NCBI GenBank assembly: GCA_029762595.1 | Contig: JARVGJ010000011.1 | Location: 1 to 64,000 of the forward strand | Origin: Methanolobus sp. | Lineage (GTDB): Archaea; Halobacteriota; Methanosarcinia; Methanosarcinales; Methanosarcinaceae | Length of the DNA stretch: 64,000 nt | Direction of reading: 5' to 3' | Part shown: piece by piece, positions 53,440 to 62,882 of the stretch | Numbering within the stretch: the stretch's first letter is position 1 | Layout: each line of letters opens with the position of its first letter | Program-made: the position numbers and the translations under genes | Notes under the pieces: generated by a model | Database searches by the model: none | What the model saw: only the letters and a program-made list of their open reading frames with translations | What the model was told of the DNA's origin: nothing

Positions 53440-54160
53440 AAGTAATGCAGCGGTTTCCGAAACTCTGGGATATATCCTGTTGTTTGGAATTGTAACCTTA
53501 TCAATGGGCACAATCTATGCAATTGGATATCCAGCATTACAATCGAATATCGATGCTAACATATTTGAGAGTGCGGAACAGAATTTCATTGTACTCCAGA
53601 GTAATATGGACAGGGTGGCCTTTGACCAGACACCTGTAAAGGTCCTCAAATTAAAGCTCCAGAGCTCTGCAATTGCAGTGAACAACGAATCCTCCATGAC
53701 CATAGACTGGGGCGGGGCAAGCCAAACTGTAACGGGAGAAGGTGAGATACAGTTCCAGAAGGACAGCAAGACACTGACCTATGAAATGGGAGCTGTCTTT
53801 AAGAAATATCCCCGGGAGGGTACGGTGATTGTATCAAAACCGCCTATATATACAAGCAGGATAAACAATCAGGACATTGTGACCATAGGACTTGTTTCGG
53901 TAAATGGGAATTCATACATCGCAGGTAAAGGTATAGCCACACTTACCCTTGGACATAACTCAAGTAACATGGAAATGACCGACACACTAACAAATGTGAC
54001 AGTTGCCATAAACAGTTCACATGCCACAAAGTGGGCGGAATACCTGGAGGACATAGGTTTTGACATTGGCCCCAGCTCCACAGCGACATCCGTTACAGCT
54101 TATAAGAACGATACTATGCTGATCCTAAGCCGGCATGTGGTTGATGTGGATATATCCTGA
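53423..54160 (+). CDS. Pilin-like protein E'
   Basis: The 245-residue protein starts MTREDRSNAAVSETLGYILL, with cut before VSET, and has the E-type head block GAVFKKYPREGTVIVSKP. It ends the second operon; there is no F' gene. A hairpin follows 16 bases downstream. No Shine-Dalgarno site, as expected for a start inside the previous gene. Confidence 0.8.
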   Translation: MTREDRSNAAVSETLGYILLFGIVTLSMGTIYAIGYPALQSNIDANIFESAEQNFIVLQSNMDRVAFDQTPVKVLKLKLQSSAIAVNNESSMTIDWGGASQTVTGEGEIQFQKDSKTLTYEMGAVFKKYPREGTVIVSKPPIYTSRINNQDIVTIGLVSVNGNSYIAGKGIATLTLGHNSSNMEMTDTLTNVTVAINSSHATKWAEYLEDIGFDIGPSSTATSVTAYKNDTMLILSRHVVDVDIS

Positions 54161-54176
54161 AGCAAGGATCATATAC

Positions 54177-54202
54177 AGAGGCTATCTGGTATTGACAGTA
54201 GC
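54177..54202 (+). terminator. Terminator after the second pilin-like operon
   Basis: AGGCTA pairs with TAGCCT, extended by CTG/CAG across a one-base bulge, and is followed by TCTTCTTTTCTATTTCTTT. Confidence 0.6.
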
Positions 54203-54522
54203 CTTCTTCTTTTCTATTTCTTTGTGCCTTTGCATGGCCTAAAAAGACTGCTTTATATTTGCTGGTTTCATATTTGTATTATATGCGTATAATGCAGACG
54301 ATCAATGCTGAGAATAACAGACAGATCCCCTCTGCATCACCTCATGCCATATGTAAAATATTATTTTGGGCAAAAACTTAGGCTCATGGTAACGAATGGA
54401 CCCGTGGTTCATATTAGCTTGCAACTGCTTTTAACAAGCAAACTGTTTGCATATCTGTTACATCTCTGCTAAGGCGAAGATAAATAAACACAAGAGATAG
54501 ATAAATAAATGATAATATGCTC

Positions 54523-54535
54523 CGGACAAAGTCCG
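54523..54535 (-). terminator. Hairpin after the giant surface gene
   Basis: CGGAC-AAA-GTCCG forms a short hairpin 13 bases past the minus-strand stop codon. The tail on the minus strand is AT-rich but not a clean T run. Confidence 0.4.
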
Positions 54536-54547
54536 AAGCAGTCAGTT

Positions 54548-57500
54548 TTAACTAATACTGATCATTCCTTTTGGCCTGACATGCAGCACATCGCTTGCCA
54601 CCAGAATATCACTCACATTGTTCATATTGTACGCATACGCCGTGATGTAAGCCTTGCCGGCAATTGAACTTGTGAAGTCAACTGTATCTGATCCGGAAAC
54701 ATTGATGAGCAGGTTTTCATCGAAATACCCGATAGTACTATAAAGATACACATGTGCATTTCCCGGATCACCGTTAGTATCAGTAAGTGTCAGAGTTAGA
54801 GTTGTTGTTTCACTTATACTAATTACATTACTGTCGGGGACTATATCCAGGTAAGCCAATGGGAAAGAAGATAATCCACCTCCAAAACCACCAGCGCTTA
54901 TACCACCAACACCACCCACAACAACAGTTATGTTCTCACCACTGAGATCAGTATATGTTACAGTTGAAGTTGGCATGATGATAGGCACATAGCCCGCACC
55001 ATCTACTTTCATCTGGTACCAGATACCCCATTTATCACCCGGACCAAGAGTTGGTAACTTCCATTCAAAGATGGATTTTGTTCCGGAAGTTGAGATGGCA
55101 GGCTCTGCATTCCCGATTCCCGGGGATCCCGGGATATTGAATACAGTAAGATTGCCGGTTGTAGCATTGCTGCTTCCGGGAACATACGTAACCTTGGCCA
55201 CAGACAGAGGAGACACATAATTATACGGAACATGCAAATTCAATTCCGGTCCACCTGCTGAGAAATTAGTGATCTGCATTGCTATTCCCTTAAAAATATC
55301 CACCAGTGCACTGGAGTTTGGAGCAAAATAATATTGTCCACCGGTAATACTTGCGATCTCTGCAAGTATGGGGTCCACTTCAGATTCTGTATTACCAAAG
55401 CCCACTGTATATATCGTGGTGTTATTGGCCTTTGCCCTGTATGCCTCTGCAAGCATTGAGCGTGATCCTGCATTGTCAATTCCATCTGTCATAAGGACAA
55501 TTGTTGATTCGCCATCTACAGAAGATAATTCATTGTTTGCAACAAAAAGACCTTCATCTATAGCTGTCAGACCATCTGCAGTAATCGTATCTATAGAATT
55601 GCTAAGGTGTGAGACGGAATCGTTTCGCAAAGATGAGGTCACACTGGCGGTCCACTGGCTCCATGAGACTGGAGTACTTTGCGAAGAACCACTCTGTGTG
55701 GAGAATACAATGTCAAAGCATTCATAGTTCCACCTTGAATATGGCTCAACCTGAGTAAGCGAAGTAAAGGAAGAACCGTCCCATTTCTGTATGTTCAGAT
55801 CAGTGTTTCCATCGGATGTCATGAGGAACATCTCATTTGAAGCCGGATCGGGAGTCAACTGTGCCCACCTGGTATACCCACTGCTTCCAAGATCCAGTGC
55901 TGATGACTCGCTGCTCCACGAACCGGACCATGTCCGGTATTTAGGAACAGTACTGCGGTCTCCCCAAACCACCAGCCCCTTGCCTGACTGTTGCTCGAAT
56001 GCGACATCAAATGATCTGACATCAGTACGATATGTGCTATATTCAATGATTCCGAACTGTGAAGAAGGCCATGATGAGCCATCCCAGACACCTACATAGA
56101 CATCATAAGCGTTATCCTGAAAACCCATGAGGATTATGTCTGAATTAGGATCAGCTGCTAACTTTACCCAGTAAGCAGCATTTGAAAAAGAGTAGATGGT
56201 CTGCTCACTTTCCCATGAGTTACCATTCCATATACGATACTTAACATCACTAGGTGAACCATAACCTGAGCCGATATCTGCCCAGACTATCATTGCATTC
56301 CCGGATTCCTGTTCATAAACAACATCAAAACATTGGTAACTATAGGCTCTTGCATTATTTGTAATAATTTCAGTATTTCCCCACGAATCACCGTCCCATA
56401 CCTGTGCACGTATATTCCGGTTACTATCATGGGTTACAAGTATCATTTCATCAGAATTCGGACTTGCTTCAAGTCTTACCCATCCCACTTCACCGGAACC
56501 TGTGTAGGTGCTATCAGCATACTCCGGAGAACTCCACGAAGATCCATCCCATACCTGGTAGCGAGGTACACGGGAATGCTGGTTCACATCCATATAGACA
56601 ACTAAAGCATCACCGGATAATTGCTCATATTTTACATCAAAACCTCTTCTTGTGCTCTGACTCAGTTCTGTACTTAGCTCCCTCACCGAATCCCAGGAGT
56701 TTCCATCCCATATCTGGGCATTCACATCTTTCTGGTCATCACCTGTGACCATTATTATCTCATTCCTTACGGGACTTGACTCAAAACGCACAAAATATGG
56801 GACACCATTTATGAAATTAGAATAGCCCTCCATGGACCACTGTGAACCTTCCCATGTCCTGAAACGAGGTGTACCTTTACCGCTTTCATCGCTTCCATCA
56901 TAATATGCTGTCATAATGGTATCCAGGGGAGAACTTGAGACATCTACTGTGAAATGGGTATCAGTTCCTGAATACGGTCCTTTGCTAATTTCCAGGAGAT
57001 AGGTTTTTCCTAAATAAAGAGGAGAACTCACCTGACAAGCACCTGCATCAGTGGTTGTGGAGTTTAGAAGATCTATGCCTTCATAAAGAGAGACTGTTAT
57101 CTGGGAAGTATCATCCCATGAAAGATCGAATACATAATTCCCATTTGTTCCAACATCAAAGTAACCGGACCAGCTACCATTGTCGAGCAGATAACTTGCC
57201 TGACTGTCACTAAGTAAAGTACCTTCAATACTATAAAGTGCCAGCCCTGCCCTGTCACCGCGGCTTTCATCAAAACTGGAGATGAATGCATGGGAAGACA
57301 GCTTTGCAGCGCTGATCTTGTCGATATATGTGGATACGGTAAATTGCTCTGCTCCTGTCCCACTACCGGTAACATTTATTGTCCAGTTACCCGTTTCTAC
57401 CGAGTCACTATCAGGATAAAGATAAGATAATGGCTGGACCCAGATGTATTCGGATGTATTTCCATTCGGGTAATATCCGGTGGTATCATCATTAAGTCCA

Positions 57501-60500
57501 TAGACCCTGCCTGAAGGACTTGTCAGTTGCAGATTGAGATTAGAAGAACTGTTCTCCCAGTCAAGCTGTACCTTCAGATCGTTAATGGTTTCATTGATGT
57601 TGAAAGTAGCTTCAAATGTTTCATCCACCACTGTTGTTACATCAAAAGAGCAATCATATCCTGAACCATCGATATCTACCTCTGCAGGATAGTATGATAT
57701 CCTGGTTCCGTTCCACAGTACCTCTACTTGGCGAACCTCGTTTTCCCATGTAGAACCGGTTATATAATGGCGATAGTCGTATAAAGTTATTGTATTGGTT
57801 CCTGGCTCCAGATAATTGCTAATATCGTACTCATAGTCCTCCCATTGCCTATTGACACCTGTATTGAATGAAGGGATCAATGTAAAGTTAACTCCATTTA
57901 CCTGTACAAGGCACTCACCTGCACTTGACCCACCATAATTGGACCCAGCATCAAAAACCATGTCAAGATCAAAACCTTCGAATTTGAGTATGTATTCCTG
58001 AACTTCCAATGAGCCGCTGTGACTATAACTATATGGGGTAAAGCCTTCTACTCCGTACTCAACAGAGCGTATATCATAATCACTTATTTCCTGTGCTATG
58101 GAATTGTACACATCACGTAGCTCTGCACTAGTGGGTGCGTTATAGTAGGTTCCGCCGGTCTCATAAGCTATACGCTGAAGAACCGGTTCATCAATATAAT
58201 CTGTAGCTCCCAGACCTATTGTATAGATAGTTATCCCGTTTGCCTTTGCTGTTGCAACGGCCGTCTGGCCCTCACGATCAGAACCTGCATTTGATACACC
58301 ATCCGTTAACACGACCATTACTTTTTTTGAGTCGGGTCTGCCATTTATAAGCATGCTGTTAGCATCTGCCATTGCATCCCCCATAGCAGTTGAGCCGTCC
58401 GCTACTAAGACATCTATAGCTCCTTTTACTGTTGTCTTGTTATTATATGAATTAAGAAGGGTCAAATCTTTGTCTATCCTGCTGAATGTGGAGAATGAGA
58501 CCACTCCTGCCTGGGCATTTGACACAAGATTGTCCACGAATTCCTCAGCCGCTATCTTTGCATCTGTCATTGGCTGTTCGGGGGAAGTACCCAGGAATTT
58601 CATACTCCCGGACCTGTCAATAACCAGCACAACATCAAGTGGTGACCCGGCATAATAATCCGGGTCCATACTGCCTGAACGGTCAAGGACCAGCATGGCA
58701 CTTGCCGCCGGACGTATTATTGGGAGCTCCCCTTCTATCGATATAATAGTTGTTACGTTGACTATACCACCGGATGTTACATTTTTGGGGCTTACGTCCA
58801 GACCCACACTCAGGAAAGGTTCAGATTTAACACTGATATCTGTGGAAGCATTGATACCACCACTTATAGCTATAATGGTCGTGTTCCCTGAAACATTACC
58901 TGTGAAAAGCGCACTTATCCTGCCATTTGCATCGGTTGTTGCATTAACAGGACCTGTAGCATTGACACCATTAACAGAAAGTGTCCCTACAGAAGTATTT
59001 GTGATATTCAGTGTCACTTCTACATTGGGAAGAGCATGACCCCATTCATCCAGTGTGACAAGAGAAACAGTTGCTTCATGGTTCCCATTAAGATCCTGGG
59101 ACAGGACTGCATTTGGAACAGAATACAGATCCATGGCATACAGAGGTCCTGCTACAAAATAGAGTGTGGTACTGTTTGTAAAGTTCGTATAACCTGATGC
59201 ATCCCTGTATTTCGCCGATACCAGAAGAGATTCAACATAAGGGGTCGGGCCCACCTTTGTATTTGCCTGGCCCTGGCTGTTCAGGGGCACCAGAACCAGA
59301 TTCCCGCTTTCTGTTGTGAAGCGGACCATCTCCTTAATAGGAGTTGTAAGTGGCAATATGGGATTGAGGAACTGGTCTACTGGTCGTGCTGAGAGTGTAT
59401 AAAAATCCTTGTTATTTGATATGGCAGAACTTGGGGAATAGGAGAGATACAGATTATCGATCTCATCTGCAATGCCCTTTATAGTGATATTGCCTTTAAG
59501 TGAACTGTTAACTACAGACACGGTTATGACATTATCACCTGCTCTTTTATCGGTCCTGAACACATTATAGAGCTGCCCGTTAAGGTCAGTGGTTCCGCTA
59601 TAAGAGTTCAGTGAGGCAGAATTGTAAATAACAGGACTGTTGCGAACAGTATCTTCAGGCGAGGTTACAATGAATGTCATATCGACATATGGAACTCGAT
59701 TATTGTATGCGTCATAGATACGGATGTACATGCCGGAACTGGTGTTGACAGTATATTCATCATTAAACACAGCTCCTATACCTGCAGGTTCCGCTGGCAG
59801 GAACACCAGCTCTGTTATGTTTGTGGCTGACCCTGCAGCAGAGGTGACCGTAATGTTCCCTGCTATAGTTGAGTTCAGACCAAAAAAGGAACTTCCAGAT
59901 CCGGAAGAAAAGGGAAGCACGGATATCGTCCAGTTTATATCGTTTTCATCATCCCTGCTAATCTCAAGTAGCGTGATATTATCAGTATGGACTGGAAGAT
60001 CATTATATTGGGCCATATTTCCTGAGCGGTCTGTCAGGACAAGATCCAGGTAAACCTGTTCGCTTGAATTGGTATTGCCGTAAATATCAACAGGAGTGAA
60101 AGTAATATTTGTGATCTGGCCTGCGATATTTACCGGGGAGTCGGCATCTGCAAGAAGCGAAACGGGAGCTAGTGGCAGGAAGGTAACGTTTGTCAGATCG
60201 TAGGCAGCACCTGAACTGGCGTTGATATGAGCAATTCCGGCAATAGTTGAATTGATATTTACCTCTGCGACCCCTGAAAAATTGCTGTGTGTGGATGAAG
60301 GGGAAAGTATTCCCAGGTCTGTTGTGAAATTAACCAGTGTATTGTTCAAAGGTGTGCCGTTGTCATGTGTGATCAATACATCTATATTGGCCGATTCACC
60401 GGCCCCGACCTGGAACTCCCCTGTGAGAAACTCCACCTGAAGAGCAAAAGCAGACGCTGAAAGAATAATGAATATAGCAAAGACGTATAATATTTTTTTA

Positions 60501-60511
60501 AATTTTATCAT
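54548..60511 (-). CDS. Giant secreted VWA/Ig/propeller-repeat surface protein
   Basis: This 1987-residue protein has a signal peptide (cut near ASAFA|LQVEF). About 570 residues of invasin-like Ig repeats follow (NGTPLNNTLVNFTTDLGILSP type). A VWA domain at about 605-810 has the metal-binding DRSGSM twice, at about 607 and 631, and TDGVSNAG. Then comes a P/PPC-like region (about 960-1180), eight propeller-like repeats with WDGxSW (about 1210-1610), a second VWA half (1625-1750) with TDGIDNAGS but no DxSxS of its own, and a C-terminal Ig domain. No membrane helix or PGF-CTERM ends it. It may be a tip adhesin for the pilin-like system; inferred. Confidence 0.9.
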   Translation of the reverse strand: MIKFKKILYVFAIFIILSASAFALQVEFLTGEFQVGAGESANIDVLITHDNGTPLNNTLVNFTTDLGILSPSSTHSNFSGVAEVNINSTIAGIAHINASSGAAYDLTNVTFLPLAPVSLLADADSPVNIAGQITNITFTPVDIYGNTNSSEQVYLDLVLTDRSGNMAQYNDLPVHTDNITLLEISRDDENDINWTISVLPFSSGSGSSFFGLNSTIAGNITVTSAAGSATNITELVFLPAEPAGIGAVFNDEYTVNTSSGMYIRIYDAYNNRVPYVDMTFIVTSPEDTVRNSPVIYNSASLNSYSGTTDLNGQLYNVFRTDKRAGDNVITVSVVNSSLKGNITIKGIADEIDNLYLSYSPSSAISNNKDFYTLSARPVDQFLNPILPLTTPIKEMVRFTTESGNLVLVPLNSQGQANTKVGPTPYVESLLVSAKYRDASGYTNFTNSTTLYFVAGPLYAMDLYSVPNAVLSQDLNGNHEATVSLVTLDEWGHALPNVEVTLNITNTSVGTLSVNGVNATGPVNATTDANGRISALFTGNVSGNTTIIAISGGINASTDISVKSEPFLSVGLDVSPKNVTSGGIVNVTTIISIEGELPIIRPAASAMLVLDRSGSMDPDYYAGSPLDVVLVIDRSGSMKFLGTSPEQPMTDAKIAAEEFVDNLVSNAQAGVVSFSTFSRIDKDLTLLNSYNNKTTVKGAIDVLVADGSTAMGDAMADANSMLINGRPDSKKVMVVLTDGVSNAGSDREGQTAVATAKANGITIYTIGLGATDYIDEPVLQRIAYETGGTYYNAPTSAELRDVYNSIAQEISDYDIRSVEYGVEGFTPYSYSHSGSLEVQEYILKFEGFDLDMVFDAGSNYGGSSAGECLVQVNGVNFTLIPSFNTGVNRQWEDYEYDISNYLEPGTNTITLYDYRHYITGSTWENEVRQVEVLWNGTRISYYPAEVDIDGSGYDCSFDVTTVVDETFEATFNINETINDLKVQLDWENSSSNLNLQLTSPSGRVYGLNDDTTGYYPNGNTSEYIWVQPLSYLYPDSDSVETGNWTINVTGSGTGAEQFTVSTYIDKISAAKLSSHAFISSFDESRGDRAGLALYSIEGTLLSDSQASYLLDNGSWSGYFDVGTNGNYVFDLSWDDTSQITVSLYEGIDLLNSTTTDAGACQVSSPLYLGKTYLLEISKGPYSGTDTHFTVDVSSSPLDTIMTAYYDGSDESGKGTPRFRTWEGSQWSMEGYSNFINGVPYFVRFESSPVRNEIIMVTGDDQKDVNAQIWDGNSWDSVRELSTELSQSTRRGFDVKYEQLSGDALVVYMDVNQHSRVPRYQVWDGSSWSSPEYADSTYTGSGEVGWVRLEASPNSDEMILVTHDSNRNIRAQVWDGDSWGNTEIITNNARAYSYQCFDVVYEQESGNAMIVWADIGSGYGSPSDVKYRIWNGNSWESEQTIYSFSNAAYWVKLAADPNSDIILMGFQDNAYDVYVGVWDGSSWPSSQFGIIEYSTYRTDVRSFDVAFEQQSGKGLVVWGDRSTVPKYRTWSGSWSSESSALDLGSSGYTRWAQLTPDPASNEMFLMTSDGNTDLNIQKWDGSSFTSLTQVEPYSRWNYECFDIVFSTQSGSSQSTPVSWSQWTASVTSSLRNDSVSHLSNSIDTITADGLTAIDEGLFVANNELSSVDGESTIVLMTDGIDNAGSRSMLAEAYRAKANNTTIYTVGFGNTESEVDPILAEIASITGGQYYFAPNSSALVDIFKGIAMQITNFSAGGPELNLHVPYNYVSPLSVAKVTYVPGSSNATTGNLTVFNIPGSPGIGNAEPAISTSGTKSIFEWKLPTLGPGDKWGIWYQMKVDGAGYVPIIMPTSTVTYTDLSGENITVVVGGVGGISAGGFGGGLSSFPLAYLDIVPDSNVISISETTTLTLTLTDTNGDPGNAHVYLYSTIGYFDENLLINVSGSDTVDFTSSIAGKAYITAYAYNMNNVSDILVASDVLHVRPKGMISIS

Positions 60512-60721
60512 GCAATATACCTCAAGATCACCCTTTTATTACCAACCTGACAGGCTAAGTATAATATATTAATATTGAATATATGCATAAAGTATATATA
60601 AATACCAATATAAGATAGTTCTTATACAATCAAATCTAGGAAAATCTGGCCTGAATAATCAAAGTCTACGAAAAACTTATATGAGGCACACCCATTTACC
60701 AATCCCATAAAGGTGAAACTC

Positions 60722-61153
60722 ATGAAAAAAGCTATCATTGAGACCGATAAAGGCAACATTGTCATTGAATTGTTTGAAAAGGATGCGCCAAAGACCGTGG
60801 CAAACTTTGAGAAACTAATAAAGGAAGGATTCTATGACGGACTTAGCTTCCACAGGGTCATTCCTAATTTTGTCATCCAGGGAGGATGTCCCAAAGGTAA
60901 CGGCAGTGGTGGGCCAGGATATACCATCAAGTGCGAAACAAAGGGCAATCCCCGCAAACATGGCAAAGGGGCACTTTCAATGGCACATGCAGGCAAGGAT
61001 ACCGGAGGCAGCCAGTTCTTCATTACCCACTCACCACAGCCACACCTTGACGGCGTACACACCGTGTTCGGGCAGGTCATTGAGGGCATGGATGTAGTGA
61101 ACAAGATAAAGGCAAAAGATGTGATGAAAAAAGTCACCCTCGTTGAGGAATAA
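60722..61153 (+). CDS. Cyclophilin-type peptidyl-prolyl isomerase
   Basis: This 143-residue cytoplasmic enzyme speeds prolyl cis-trans isomerisation. Catalytic motifs [13 protein letters not shown] (Arg, Phe) and [16 protein letters not shown] are intact. The ATG at 60722 is chosen with AGGTGA five bases upstream; the GTG at 60713 lies in that site. It stands alone between the surface gene and modA. Confidence 0.95.
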   Translation: MKKAIIETDKGNIVIELFEKDAPKTVANFEKLIKEGFYDGLSFHRVIPNFVIQGGCPKGNGSGGPGYTIKCETKGNPRKHGKGALSMAHAGKDTGGSQFFITHSPQPHLDGVHTVFGQVIEGMDVVNKIKAKDVMKKVTLVEE

Positions 61154-61281
61154 ACTCTTTCTTGCAGCATCAATGGTGCTGCAATTCCTGTTTTTCAAAT
61201 ATAATTATTAGATCATTAAGCCTTTTACATAGTTCGGGCTTTAGCTGTGCATTCCCAAATTTAAGAGGATCACCATTTAAA

Positions 61282-61337
61282 AAAGTATTTATATCAAAAA
61301 AGCGGAGGATATGCGTTGTGTATAATCAGACATAACG
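61282..61337 (+). promoter_or_regulatory. modA promoter with a ModE-like operator
   Basis: A TATA-like AGTATTTATATC (61284-61295) is followed by CGTTGTGT (61314-61321) and ACATAACG (61330-61337), an inverted repeat with one mismatch around eight bases. The half-site resembles bacterial ModE sites (CGTTATATA). Its position over the expected start suggests repression when molybdate or tungstate is plentiful. Confidence 0.55.
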
Positions 61338-61399
61338 ATATTTGAACTGCCCTAAAATGCCCTCACTTAATTCCAAGCAACAAAAAAAGGACCATGACC

Positions 61400-62200
61400 A
61401 TGGAATTAAACAAAAAACCCACCCTGGCCATTACAGTCATACTGACAATTGTGCTCTTTGTAAGCGGGTGTACAGACATGGGTAAAGATCAGGCACAAAA
61501 GACATCCATAACTGTGTCCGCCGCCGGAAGTCTCACAGAGGCCTTTACAGAGATGGAGAAAGGATTTGAGACTGAGAATCCTGACATTGACCTGGTTTTC
61601 AACTTTGCAGCTTCAGGTGCACTTCGGACACAGATCGAGGGTGGAGCACCCGTAGACGTATTTGCCTCCGCGGCCCAGGACCAGATGGACATACTTGCCT
61701 CAAAGGGCCTCATCTATAACGATACAAGAGAGGATTTCGTGGAGAATTCCGTTGTGCTGATAGTCCCCAAGGGCAACGAATTTGGAATTGAAGGCATGGA
61801 AGACCTGACACAGCACGAAGTGAAGACCATAGCCATGGGAAATCCTGAAACTGTTCCCGCAGGCAAGTATGCAAAGGAATCCATGCTGAGCGCTGAGATC
61901 TGGGACAGCGTATCTGGCAAGATGCTAATGGGTGAAAACGTCAAACAGGTGCTTGTCTATGTAGAGCGTGGAGAGACTGATGCGGGATTTGTCTTCGGCA
62001 CCGACGCATCATCCGCAAGACCGGGATCGATCGAAGTCATCACTTCGGTACCAGTGAGCACACCAGTCACCTACCCCATAGCTATTGTCTCATCCACCCG
62101 GTACACTGAAGAATCCAGGCTTTTCATAGATTTTGTCACAGGAGAAAAAGGCAGATCCATAATGGAACAATATGGATTCATTATTCCAGATAACGGATGA
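61400..62200 (+). CDS. modA: Molybdate/tungstate-binding lipoprotein ModA
   Basis: The substrate-binding protein of the oxyanion importer. Hydrophobic segment and lipobox VSGC with Cys24 anchor it. AAGSLTEAFTEM, FNFAASGALRTQIEGGAPVD and AMGNPETVPAGKYA are the ModA family motifs with the Ser residues that bind the anion. The ATG at 61400 is chosen with AAGGA 8 bases upstream; another ATG is at 61394. Whether the ligand is molybdate or tungstate cannot be told. Confidence 0.94.
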   Translation: MELNKKPTLAITVILTIVLFVSGCTDMGKDQAQKTSITVSAAGSLTEAFTEMEKGFETENPDIDLVFNFAASGALRTQIEGGAPVDVFASAAQDQMDILASKGLIYNDTREDFVENSVVLIVPKGNEFGIEGMEDLTQHEVKTIAMGNPETVPAGKYAKESMLSAEIWDSVSGKMLMGENVKQVLVYVERGETDAGFVFGTDASSARPGSIEVITSVPVSTPVTYPIAIVSSTRYTEESRLFIDFVTGEKGRSIMEQYGFIIPDNG

Positions 62201-62204
62201 TAAA

Positions 62205-62873
62205 ATGCTTGAATACATTTGGTTTCCCCTGTTAATTACATTAAAAATAGCTGTAGCGTCCACATTCATAGTGGCGGTGCTGGGTAGCATCATATCTTAC
62301 TTTTTGGCCAGACGGGAGTTTATGGGCAAGTGGCTGGCAGACGTGCTTGTCACGCTTCCAATGGTACTTCCCCCTACAGTTACAGGATATGTCCTGGTGG
62401 TGCTGCTGGGGAAGAACGGAGCCATCGGAGGAATAATATACAATATTACAGGCTGGACCATACTATTCACATGGCAGGTGGCAGTGATCGCAGCATTCAT
62501 CGTATCCCTGCCACTCATGGTAAAGACAACCACTGCAGCCATAGAAGCAGTAGACAGGGATTTTGAGTATGCGGCTTTCACCCTGGGAAGAAAGGAACTT
62601 GAGACGGCACTTTTCATCACATTTCCACTTGCCAAAAAAGGAATATTTGCAGGCATAGTCCTGAGTTTTGCAAGGGCTGTGGGAGAATTTGGTGCAACGC
62701 TGATGGTTGCAGGTAATATTCCCGGAAGGACCAACACAATGTCAATTGCAATATACAGCGCATTCCAGGCTGGGAACAATGAGCTTGCCAACCTGCTTGC
62801 CATCATACTTGTGACAATATCCCTTTTATCCATGGCAATAACAGCAAAACTGGTCAACAGCTGGAAGATATGA
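62205..62873 (+). CDS. modB: Molybdate/tungstate ABC permease ModB
   Basis: The 222-residue permease has five to six membrane helices, LPMVLPPTVTGYVLVVLLG and the ATPase coupling loop FEYAAFTLGRKELETALFI, then ARAVGEFGATLMVAGNIPG. The ATG at 62205 follows GGATGAT; an upstream in-frame ATG at 62172 only overlaps modA. It sits between modA and modC in the operon. Confidence 0.95.
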   Translation: MLEYIWFPLLITLKIAVASTFIVAVLGSIISYFLARREFMGKWLADVLVTLPMVLPPTVTGYVLVVLLGKNGAIGGIIYNITGWTILFTWQVAVIAAFIVSLPLMVKTTTAAIEAVDRDFEYAAFTLGRKELETALFITFPLAKKGIFAGIVLSFARAVGEFGATLMVAGNIPGRTNTMSIAIYSAFQAGNNELANLLAIILVTISLLSMAITAKLVNSWKI

Positions 62874-62882
62874 GGTAGTAAC

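Larger units (their letters stand above)
54161..54547. other. Intergenic gap between the pilin operon and the giant gene
   Basis: No gene is seen. A plus-strand terminator (54177-54202) and a minus-strand hairpin (54523-54535) mark the ends of two convergent transcripts. Between them are AT-rich sequence and an inverted pair GCTTG/CAAGC near 54419-54441. Confidence 0.6.

Noticed and set aside
54548-54600. PGF-CTERM or other sorting signal at the end of the giant surface protein
   Set aside because: The C-terminus ends ASDVLHVRPKGMISIS with no hydrophobic helix or basic tail.
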